Positions 7,129 through 12,278 of a stretch of DNA of 12,278 bases are shown here, piece by piece; position 1 is the stretch's first letter, and each line of letters starts with the position of its first letter. The notes under the pieces are model-generated. The model saw nothing but the letters and a program-made list of their open reading frames with translations. It was not told the DNA's origin and did no database searches. This DNA is from Desulfobacteraceae bacterium (GTDB lineage: Bacteria; Desulfobacterota; Desulfobacteria; Desulfobacterales; Desulfosalsimonadaceae). The translations under genes and the position numbers were made by a program. The DNA lies in assembly GCA_011389605.1 (NCBI GenBank), contig JAABTZ010000036.1, positions 1-12,278 on the forward strand. The letters are read 5' to 3'.

Positions 7129-8196
7129 ATGAAATTTCACGTCAAAACATCCATTATCATTGTATCTGCCATCCTCCTGACTGCCTTTGGCAGCATGAGT
7201 TTTGCCCAGACAAAAACGATTATCGAACCCAAGGCTGAAAACTTTGTTTTCTTTGTGGATAATTCCGGATCCATGGGATTTGATTACAAGGCCATGGAAA
7301 TGAACAAAAGCCAGGCCGCCAGTGATCTGCTGGTTGCAATCAGCAAAGATCTGCCTGTAATGGATGCCAGTTTCGGGGTATACACATATGCGCCTTTTGA
7401 AAAATACCTGCTGGCAGGCACCCCGGGGGGTAAAAGACTGCAGGCTGCCTTTGAGTCAATTCCCGTTAAATTTGCCATATTTGATAGGCAAACGCCTATG
7501 GGGCCTGACCTGAAAACCCTTGATTCATCCTTGTCCCGACTCAAAGACCGAATTCGTGTGATTGTTGTAACTGACGGGGAGGCAAACAGGGGCCAGGATC
7601 CGGTTGAAGTTCTTGAGGGGATTTATAACAAATACGGTGATCGAATCTGTTTCTACTTTATAAGTCTTGCCCAGACCCCTGAGGAAAAAGCCCTTGTCAG
7701 CCGCATGTCCGGGGTAAATCCATGCTCAAGTGTTACTGAGGCCAGCCTCTTGGCACAGGATGCTGATAGAAAGACTTTTATTGAGAATATCTTCTATGAA
7801 ACCAAGAAAGTAGAGGCCAAACCAACGCCTGAGCCCAAGGCTGAACCTAAACCAGCGATGAAAATTCCGGCCATTGAAAAGGTTCAGTTTGAATTCGACA
7901 CCAGCCGGATCACGCCCAAGTATGCAGAGGAACTGAAAAAAGCAGCAAAAATAATCAACAATCATCCAGACAAACAAGTTGTTGTAAAGGGCCATACCTG
8001 CAACATGGGGCCTGAAGAATACAACATGAAATTATCGGAAAAACGGGCACAGGAAGTGGCCAAATTCCTCAAAGAGCAAGGCGTTGACAAACAGCGGGTT
8101 AAGATCAAAGCCTATGGAGAAAAAAAGCCTAAGTATGACAATAATACAAGAGAGGGTCGGGCCTTAAACAGGATGGTGGAGATCGAAATCCAATAA
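7129..8196 (+). CDS. Secreted VWA-domain protein with C-terminal OmpA peptidoglycan-binding domain
   Basis: The 355 residues begin with a Sec signal peptide (about 1-26, ending SMSFA). A von Willebrand A domain (about 36-225) carries a full MIDAS: D44-N-S46-G-S48, T122 (QTPMGP) and D149 (VVTDGE), so it should bind a divalent cation and a partner protein. A Pro/Lys/Glu-rich linker (about 228-247) leads to an OmpA C-terminal domain (about 250-355) with YNMKLSEKRA and NNTREGRALNRMVEIEI. The conserved arginine (R306) is present, but the position usually held by the diaminopimelate-binding Asp in GHTD is Cys (GHTC, C291). The protein is expected to be periplasmic and bound to peptidoglycan, perhaps as an envelope scaffold. 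AAAAAGGA lies seven bases before the ATG. Its partner is not evident from the sequence. Confidence 0.88.
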   Translation: MKFHVKTSIIIVSAILLTAFGSMSFAQTKTIIEPKAENFVFFVDNSGSMGFDYKAMEMNKSQAASDLLVAISKDLPVMDASFGVYTYAPFEKYLLAGTPGGKRLQAAFESIPVKFAIFDRQTPMGPDLKTLDSSLSRLKDRIRVIVVTDGEANRGQDPVEVLEGIYNKYGDRICFYFISLAQTPEEKALVSRMSGVNPCSSVTEASLLAQDADRKTFIENIFYETKKVEAKPTPEPKAEPKPAMKIPAIEKVQFEFDTSRITPKYAEELKKAAKIINNHPDKQVVVKGHTCNMGPEEYNMKLSEKRAQEVAKFLKEQGVDKQRVKIKAYGEKKPKYDNNTREGRALNRMVEIEIQ

Positions 8197-8204
8197 AACA
8201 GTGT

Positions 8205-8224
8205 TGATGGCCTCGTAAAAAGTC
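8205..8224 (+). repeat. Solo MITE-type end
   Basis: TGATGGCCTCGTAAAAAGTC lies eight bases after the VWA-OmpA stop codon and is close to the family consensus. I found no matching inverted end before the next gene, so it is probably a truncated copy. A small GC-rich stem-loop (GCGGCCGG-acta-CCGGCTGC, 8258-8277) follows. Confidence 0.6.
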
Positions 8225-8312
8225 GATTTCGGAGGGCAAAGTAAATTGATTGGGCTGGCGGCCGGACTACCGGCTGCGCGGTCACAGTCTTTAAGCTAAA
8301 ACACGCTATTTA

Positions 8313-8355
8313 AAAAGACCGGCACGGATTAAAAAAACATCCGGGCCGGTCTTTT
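8313..8355. terminator. Bidirectional intrinsic terminator
   Basis: AAAAGACCGGCACGGAT (8313-8329) pairs with ATCCGGGCCGGTCTTTT (8339-8355) with one mismatch over 17 bases and a 9-base loop. The arms carry A and T runs on the outside, so it works in both directions. It lies between the convergent VWA-OmpA (+) and MORN (-) genes. Confidence 0.88.
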
Positions 8356-8489
8356 ATGTTTTTCCGGAGATAATGGTTGAAAAAACCTCTGATGTCATGA
8401 AATCCACGCCTGCTTTCAGATGTGAGCAGTTATTTTACAAGGCATTGCTTTTAAAAATCTGAAACGCTCAATTTAGGCTAAACCGGATA

Positions 8490-8873
8490 TCATTTGCCCG
8501 TAAACTCTCCGCGTTCAAATCTGCCTTCAAGGATTTTGCCGTCAGGAGATGTCAATGTCCCCTGACCGTGGAGCTTGCTGTCTTTAAATTGACCGACGTA
8601 TTTTACCCCGTCGGCACGAATCAGGACTCCGTGCCCGTTTAATTGGTTGTTTTTAAATGCCCCCACATATTTGGAGCCGTCAGCGGCATTCAAAGTCCCC
8701 TTGCCGTGCATTTGACCATTTTCAAACTGCCCCTCATACCTGTTGCCGTTTTCAAAAACAAAGACACCCGATCCGTTATCACAATCGCCGCTTATACACT
8801 GACTGAAAGCACATACCGGATAGCTGAAAACAACAACGAGCAAGATAAACCATTTTAATATCTTTACCCTCAT
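8490..8873 (-). CDS. Secreted MORN-repeat protein
   Basis: The 127-residue protein has an N-terminal hydrophobic signal (about 1-24, PVCAFS) and then successive MORN units with a 23-residue period: YEGQFENGQMHGKG (from 46), YVGAFKNNQLNGHG (from 69), YVGQFKDSKLHGQG (from 92) and a partial LEGRFERGEFTGK (115-127), preceded by a degenerate unit at about 34-45. MORN repeats form elongated beta-hairpin rods; those in secreted bacterial proteins mostly have no assigned role. The ATG at 8873 is chosen over one 11 codons upstream because GGAGG lies seven bases before it and the signal peptide starts there. It follows the OmpA lipoprotein gene by 29 bases on the same strand, so the two are probably co-transcribed. 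Two Cys (C26, C31) flank the mature N terminus and could form a disulfide. Confidence 0.87.
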   Translation of the reverse strand: MRVKILKWFILLVVVFSYPVCAFSQCISGDCDNGSGVFVFENGNRYEGQFENGQMHGKGTLNAADGSKYVGAFKNNQLNGHGVLIRADGVKYVGQFKDSKLHGQGTLTSPDGKILEGRFERGEFTGK

Positions 8874-8902
8874 TTCCGGACCTCCTTTAAATAAGAGATA
8901 AA

Positions 8903-9538
8903 TCATCCCTGAGCAATGGGAATGATAACTATATTGACCCTTCTGTTGATGGCATCACTGGAAGATACGGGCTGGGACTCCCCAAATCCGATTGCCTGTA
9001 TCCTTAGCGGATCAACGCCCCTTTGCACCAGGGCATTTTTCACAGCTTCGGCTCTTTTCTCGGAAAGTGTCAGATTGTAGCTCTCAGAACCCGTGGAATC
9101 AGTATGACCCTCAACCCGGATTGTGGTTTTAGGGTATTGATTCAACACATTGGAAACCCGGGCGATTTCAGAGTAGGCCCCTGACTTGAGGATAGAGGAG
9201 TCAAAATCAAAAAAAATATCACTTTTGAATGTGGCAGTGAGAATGTCCTGATTCCGCTGTATATTAACTGACTCGGAAGCCGTCACTGCATTCCTTAATG
9301 CCTGTTCCTGCCTGTCCATGTATGAACCGATCTGGTGGCCTGCCAGGCCGCCCAATGCAGCTCCGATTCCTGCGCCAATCAATGTTGATTCAGTGTTTTT
9401 CCCTATTACCTGTCCTAAAATAGCACCGCCTGCACTTCCGATAAGAACCCCGGTCTTGGCCTTGCCCTCCTGATGCGTTGCGCCGGCGCAGCCAAACAGG
9501 AAAGCCGACAGTACAATGATAACTGTTATTTTTTTCAT
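8903..9538 (-). CDS. OmpA-family lipoprotein with glycine-zipper domain (YiaD-like)
   Basis: The 211-residue precursor has a lipoprotein signal with Cys at 17 (SAFLFGC; Phe at -2 is slightly unusual). A glycine-zipper stretch (about 30-72, GVLIGSAGGAILG and LIGAGIGAALGGLAG) probably inserts in or associates with the membrane. The OmpA C-terminal domain (about 105-205) has the complete peptidoglycan-binding set: GHTDSTG with D147, YNLTLSEKRA with R162, and INRRVNI. The architecture is like E. coli YiaD and suggests tethering of the outer membrane to peptidoglycan. The ATG at 9538 is preferred over one nine codons upstream: GGAGG lies seven bases before it. It is the first gene of a - strand pair with the MORN gene, with a candidate promoter and regulatory repeats upstream. 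Confidence 0.9.
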   Translation of the reverse strand: MKKITVIIVLSAFLFGCAGATHQEGKAKTGVLIGSAGGAILGQVIGKNTESTLIGAGIGAALGGLAGHQIGSYMDRQEQALRNAVTASESVNIQRNQDILTATFKSDIFFDFDSSILKSGAYSEIARVSNVLNQYPKTTIRVEGHTDSTGSESYNLTLSEKRAEAVKNALVQRGVDPLRIQAIGFGESQPVSSSDAINRRVNIVIIPIAQG

Positions 9539-9593
9539 AATCTTACCTCCCGTAACTCCATACATAGTTGATGACTCTTTTTTATACCATAAT

Positions 9594-9621
9594 ACTATAA
9601 CCTAAATTGAGCGATTTTCAA
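9594..9621 (-). promoter_or_regulatory. Candidate promoter of the OmpA lipoprotein-MORN operon
   Basis: On the - strand TTGAAA (9621-9616) is followed after 16 bases by TATAGT (9599-9594). The start codon is about 55 bases downstream. The -35 lies within a 13-base sequence, TTGAAAATCGCTC, that recurs upstream of the MFS gene. Confidence 0.5.
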
Positions 9622-9630
9622 GTTTGTCAC

Positions 9631-9663
9631 AGATACAGGAAAGATACAGACTGACTATAGTCA
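9631..9663. promoter_or_regulatory. Direct repeats and 12-bp palindrome upstream of the promoter
   Basis: AGATACAG occurs twice, 11 bases apart (9631-9638 and 9642-9649), followed by the perfect palindrome TGACTATAGTCA (9652-9663). These lie immediately upstream of the -35 of the OmpA lipoprotein gene, where an activator would bind. No regulator can be named. Confidence 0.4.
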
Positions 9664-9689
9664 ACTATGCCAGGCTGCATCTGACCCAT

Positions 9690-9844
9690 TAGATGCTGAA
9701 AAATTGGTAATTCCGGAGGATTTCAGATAAAAAAGTTCAAGATCAAGGCTTGCGCGATTCCGAAGAATGCAGTGTACTCAGCCATACATGAAATTCTGAG
9801 GAATCGCGCGTAACGCAGATATTGGACTTTTTACGAAGCCGTCA
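9690..9844 (-). repeat. MITE-like repeat, near full-length copy B (inverted)
   Basis: This copy is about 155 bp long, in the opposite orientation to copy A. Read on the - strand it begins TGACGGCTTCGTAAAAAGTC (9844-9825) and contains a better-preserved hairpin than copy A: GCGCGATTCCTCAGAAT facing ATTCTTCGGAATCGCGC, with 15 of 17 positions pairing. The far end (about 9690-9708) is degenerate. The first 20 bases are identical to the end at 11918-11899. Confidence 0.8.
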
Positions 9845-9882
9845 AATTTAGATAATGCAATTATCCATTGCTGTTATTGATA

Positions 9883-9911
9883 TTGACACACAGATTTCAA
9901 CACGATACAGT
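9883..9911 (+). promoter_or_regulatory. Candidate sigma-70 promoter without an obvious gene
   Basis: TTGACA (9883-9888, perfect -35) is followed after 17 bases by TACAGT (9906-9911, 4/6 to the -10). It lies about 290 bases upstream of the MFS start and could give a long leader for that gene or a separate short transcript. Confidence 0.35.
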
Positions 9912-10199
9912 GTTTAGCATGCTGACACTTCAAACCGCTGGCAATTGCACAAAACCTGTCCAATCGTTTCACCATTTTCCGGGCAAGAAAAAAAGGCTTA
10001 TGCCGGTGCTTGCCCTGCCTGATCCCGGAGTTTTTATAATCCAACCAGCATTGGAAACCATCAATACAATCTGAATCAACCGTTTCAAATTTTTAAATAT
10101 TTTAGTTTTCTTTTATTTTAAAAGAATTACCCGTTTTTAGCCTTAAGATTTGAAAATCGCTCTGCTTAATTCAGGCACAGTTTAAAAGGAGTCGAATTT

Positions 10200-11492
10200 A
10201 TGGCATCTGATGTATCGTTTAAAAAAGGATGGATAGTAACTTTTGCCGGAACAGGCGTTAACCTGGCACTGGGGATTCTCTACACGTGGAGCATTTTCAG
10301 ATCAGAAATCCAGCGCAGCATTGTTGCCGGAGAAGGATTTGAGATCGGAGGCTTTGACTGGAACCTGGCTGCGGTAAATGATCCGTATGCTGTATGCTGC
10401 CTGGTTTTTGCCTTTTTCATGATCCCCGCTGGAAAATTTCAGGACAAGCTCGGCCCGAGGCTCACAGCTGCCATTGGGGGTGTTCTGGTGGGGATGGGAT
10501 TTTTGCTTATCTCCCAGTCAACAGAGTACTGGGTATGGATCCTGGGATTCGGCGTCATGGTTGGAGCCGGCATTGGCTGCGGGTATTCATCAGCCACTCC
10601 TGCTGCCATCAAGTGGTTTCCCCCGGTAAAAACCGGACTTGTAGCCGGTCTGGTTGTCTCAGGGTTCGGTCTGGCACCTGCCTATATCTCTCCTTTGTCC
10701 AATTACCTGATTGAAAGCTACGGCCTTATCAAAACCATGCAGATCTTCGGGATCACCTTTTTCTTCGTGGTGATCCTGCTTTCCCTGCTGCTGATAAACC
10801 CGCCTGCAGGATATGCTCCTGGAGCCAAACCGGCTGCGGCCAACACCAAGGTCCGGCCCGTGGTTGAGGCCTCTGCCGGGGAAATACTTAAATCAATTAA
10901 TTTTTATCTCATATGGCTGGCATATTTTATCGGGGCCGGGGCCGGACTTATGGTTATTAGCAGTATCAATTCCATGGCCCAGGCATCTCTTGCCGAACTG
11001 GCTTTTATGGCAGTTGTGATTCTTGCCGTGGGCAACGCAACGGGAAGAATTGCAGCAGGGGCCATCTCTGATAGAATCGGACGGGAAAACACTTTGATGA
11101 TAATGCTGGGCTTTCAGGCATTGCTTATGTTTATTGCCATGACAGTAGTAGATGTTTCAGAAACAAGCGCTGTTATAATCATATTGCTGGCCACCCTGAT
11201 AGGTTTTAATTACGGAACCAATCTTTCCATTTTTCCTGCCATTACAAAAGATCTCTGGGGTCTTAAAAACTTCGGCATCAATTACGGGCTGGTCTTTTCC
11301 GCCTGGGGGGTTGGAGGCTTTGTTTTTTCCAGGGTCTACCAGATGATCGCCTCGGCCACAGACGGCAAAACTTCAATGGCGTTTCTGGCCGCAGGACTCT
11401 TTTTGCTTTTGGGTGTGGGATTGGCATTTATCATCAAAAAGAAACTTATCATAATGCGGCAGCGCCAGGATCTGCCCGCATCAGGTGCTTGA
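10200..11492 (+). CDS. MFS transporter, OFA (oxalate/formate antiporter) family
   Basis: This 430-residue inner-membrane protein has about 12 hydrophobic segments in two halves joined by a hydrophilic loop (about 205-228). N-terminal features typical of OFA carriers are GILYTWSIF (25-33) and a W before a DPYAVCCLVFAFFMIPAG segment. The conserved MFS loop motif occurs in both halves: GKFQDKLGPR (78-87) and GAISDRIGRENT (287-298). The family exchanges small carboxylates such as oxalate/formate, but many members are of unknown substrate and nothing here fixes one. No oxalate or formate enzyme gene is adjacent. AAAAGGAG lies eight bases before the ATG. A two-CxxC small gene follows after 73 bases with no terminator between, so the two may be co-transcribed. 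Confidence 0.88.
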   Translation: MASDVSFKKGWIVTFAGTGVNLALGILYTWSIFRSEIQRSIVAGEGFEIGGFDWNLAAVNDPYAVCCLVFAFFMIPAGKFQDKLGPRLTAAIGGVLVGMGFLLISQSTEYWVWILGFGVMVGAGIGCGYSSATPAAIKWFPPVKTGLVAGLVVSGFGLAPAYISPLSNYLIESYGLIKTMQIFGITFFFVVILLSLLLINPPAGYAPGAKPAAANTKVRPVVEASAGEILKSINFYLIWLAYFIGAGAGLMVISSINSMAQASLAELAFMAVVILAVGNATGRIAAGAISDRIGRENTLMIMLGFQALLMFIAMTVVDVSETSAVIIILLATLIGFNYGTNLSIFPAITKDLWGLKNFGINYGLVFSAWGVGGFVFSRVYQMIASATDGKTSMAFLAAGLFLLLGVGLAFIIKKKLIIMRQRQDLPASGA

Positions 11493-11565
11493 CATGGCAG
11501 GGAAAAGTTCTATTTTAATGTGTAACTTTGGAGTAATTTTTCCAATCCGGAAAACGGAGGATATA

Positions 11566-11790
11566 ATGGCTGAAAAAAAGTTCAAACAGGTCTGCCAGTG
11601 CGAGAAATGCGGCAGTGAAGCTGAAATGACAATTACCTGCAGCCTGGAGCCTGAAGAAGAAAAAACAGGCCAGAACCTGGAAAAATCCAGGGTGCTTAAG
11701 GGAAAAAAACAGGGCGCGATTGAAGGACACGCTGTTTGTACCCGATGCGGCGGCGAGGCAGATATCTGGATAGACACGGAAAATCAGTAA
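11566..11790 (+). CDS. Small protein with two CxxC motifs (zinc-ribbon-like)
   Basis: The 74-residue soluble protein has one Cys cluster near the N terminus (VCQCEKCG, a CxCxxC) and a second near the C terminus (VCTRCGGEA, CxxC). They are separated by an acidic and then basic middle. The spacing fits a single zinc ribbon with two knuckles, which could bind nucleic acid or protein, but I do not recognise the family and assign no function. The frame is open back to an ATG at 11485 inside the MFS gene; the ATG at 11566 is chosen because GGAGG lies five bases before it and the Cys-rich fold begins soon after. It follows the OFA transporter gene closely and ends 17 bases before a strong terminator. 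Confidence 0.75.
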   Translation: MAEKKFKQVCQCEKCGSEAEMTITCSLEPEEEKTGQNLEKSRVLKGKKQGAIEGHAVCTRCGGEADIWIDTENQ

Positions 11791-11807
11791 ATACTTATCC
11801 CAAACAA

Positions 11808-11879
11808 CTGCCTGCACAGTTAATATACCCCGGCAGTTTGCTGAGTGCCGGGGTATATTAACTGTGCAGGCAGTTTTTT
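11808..11879 (+). terminator. Perfect 28-bp-stem intrinsic terminator
   Basis: Arm 11808-11835 (starts CTGCCTGCACAG, ends CCCCGGCA) is exactly complementary to 11846-11873 across a 10-base loop, followed by TTTTTT (11874-11879). Two more A-T pairs extend the stem outward. It ends the MFS/zinc-ribbon unit. The T-tract coincides with the start of a 45-bp repeat fragment. Confidence 0.92.
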
Positions 11880-11918
11880 ACGGCCCCATCTGAAAACCGA
11901 CTTTTTACGAAGCCGTCA
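11874..11918 (+). repeat. MITE-type right-end fragment
   Basis: These 45 bases align without gaps to the last 45 bases of copy A (3515-3559) with 10 mismatches. They end in GACTTTTTACGAAGCCGTCA (11899-11918), identical to the outer end of copy B. The fragment runs from the terminator T-tract into the 3' end of the MscS-type gene. The left part of the element is absent. Confidence 0.75.
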
Positions 11919-12278
11919 GTTTCCGAACCCACAAATCCCGCTGGGGAAAAGGAATTTCAATTTCATTGGCTTTTAAGGCGTCATATACCGCTATGTAGAG
12001 TTCATGGCTGACTGCCCCTCTTAAAACGGGACGTTCAATCCAGCAAAGCAATTCAAAATCAAGGCTGGAATCGCCAAACCCCCGCATGCGCACCCTGGGC
12101 GCAGGATTTTTGCATACCTGAGGATGATCCTTTGCCGTGGCTGCAAGCACATCCACCACCTGATGCACGTCAGAGCCGTATGCCACTCCAACCTTAATCC
12201 GAATGCGGTATTTCATCCATCGGCCGCCTGATTCGTTCATGATCTTGACAGTTGCCATCACTGAATTGGGAATGGTTA
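11905..12278 (-). CDS. MscS-family mechanosensitive channel, C-terminal part
   Basis: The frame is open to the right edge of the window, so the membrane-spanning N-terminal part is missing; the visible part is about 123 residues. IPNSVMATVKIMNESGG at the edge matches the end of the MscS beta-domain, where the family usually reads IPNS-hydrophobic. The cytoplasmic alpha/beta domain follows, with KYRIRIKVGVAYGSD, PAPRVRMRGFGDSSLDFELLCW and IEIPFPQRDLWV, all typical of the family. Such channels open under membrane tension to release solutes on osmotic downshock. The apparent GTG/ATG starts near 12261 are internal. The last residues (LTAS) and the TAA stop are encoded by the terminal repeat at 11899-11918. 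Confidence 0.88.
   Translation of the reverse strand, partial: TIPNSVMATVKIMNESGGRWMKYRIRIKVGVAYGSDVHQVVDVLAATAKDHPQVCKNPAPRVRMRGFGDSSLDFELLCWIERPVLRGAVSHELYIAVYDALKANEIEIPFPQRDLWVRKLTAS

Larger units (their letters stand above)
9539..10199. other. Intergenic regulatory and repeat region
   Basis: These 661 bases separate the divergent OmpA lipoprotein and MFS genes. From left to right they hold the - strand promoter, the direct repeats and palindrome, repeat copy B, a candidate + promoter, a 68-codon frame (9868-10074) without a ribosome site or recognisable content, and a very AT-rich stretch (about 10085-10135) before the MFS ribosome site. No RNA gene was recognised. Confidence 0.55.

Noticed and set aside
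3406..9844. The spaced repeats as a CRISPR array
   Set aside because: Copies are irregularly spaced over kilobases, occur in both orientations and carry inverted ends; no cas gene is present.
9940..9960. TGGCA...TTGCA resembling a sigma-54 promoter
   Set aside because: The two elements are separated by one base instead of the required five, so it is not a -24/-12 promoter.
9868..10074. 68-codon + strand frame between copy B and the MFS gene
   Set aside because: No ribosome site, no recognisable composition or motif, and it overlaps a promoter-like sequence. It is probably chance.

Overview
The window looks like chromosomal DNA of a Gram-negative, probably sulfate-reducing Desulfobacterota (Desulfobacteraceae-like) bacterium. 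This is inferred from the LPS heptose genes, the OmpA-type envelope proteins, the style of the predicted proteins, and a short repeat with TGATGG..CGTAAAAAGTC ends of a kind I associate with that group. No rRNA, tRNA, CRISPR array, transposase or phage gene is visible.

Layout. (1) Positions 1-3390, + strand: the 3' end of a membrane glycosyltransferase, then gmhB, gmhA and hldE, overlapping or nearly so (35 bp overlap, 1 bp gap, 4 bp overlap). This is one operon for ADP-heptose synthesis feeding the LPS inner core. The final epimerase gene (hldD) is not in the window. (2) Positions 3391-6504, + strand: a metallo-beta-lactamase-fold hydrolase (COG1237 type) and prfC (peptide chain release factor 3), each preceded by repeat-derived sequence. 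(3) Positions 6505-7128: a gene-poor stretch of repeat ends, a perfect 12-bp hairpin, a possible N-terminal gene remnant on the - strand and a longer imperfect hairpin. (4) Positions 7129-8196, + strand: a secreted VWA-OmpA protein, converging through a strong bidirectional terminator on a - strand pair, a glycine-zipper OmpA lipoprotein and a secreted MORN-repeat protein (8490-9538). (5) Positions 9539-10199: a regulatory and repeat region. (6) Positions 10200-11790, + strand: an OFA-type MFS transporter and a 74-residue two-CxxC protein, ended by a perfect 28-bp-stem terminator. (7) Positions 11905-12278, - strand: the C-terminal part of an MscS-family channel.

The genes fall into an LPS precursor operon, a housekeeping translation factor, an envelope/peptidoglycan-linked group and a transport unit. 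The most unusual feature is the dispersed, non-coding, MITE-like repeat family. About ten ends lie in the gaps between genes, in both orientations. They sit where they could supply a -35 box, a translation initiation region, a terminator T-tract and even a stop codon to neighbouring genes. Two near full-length copies (about 154 bp, 84% identical over 109 bp by hand alignment) face each other across about 6.1 kb.

All annotation is by reading alone. Family names rest on motifs recognised by eye, and promoter calls are consensus matches without experimental support.
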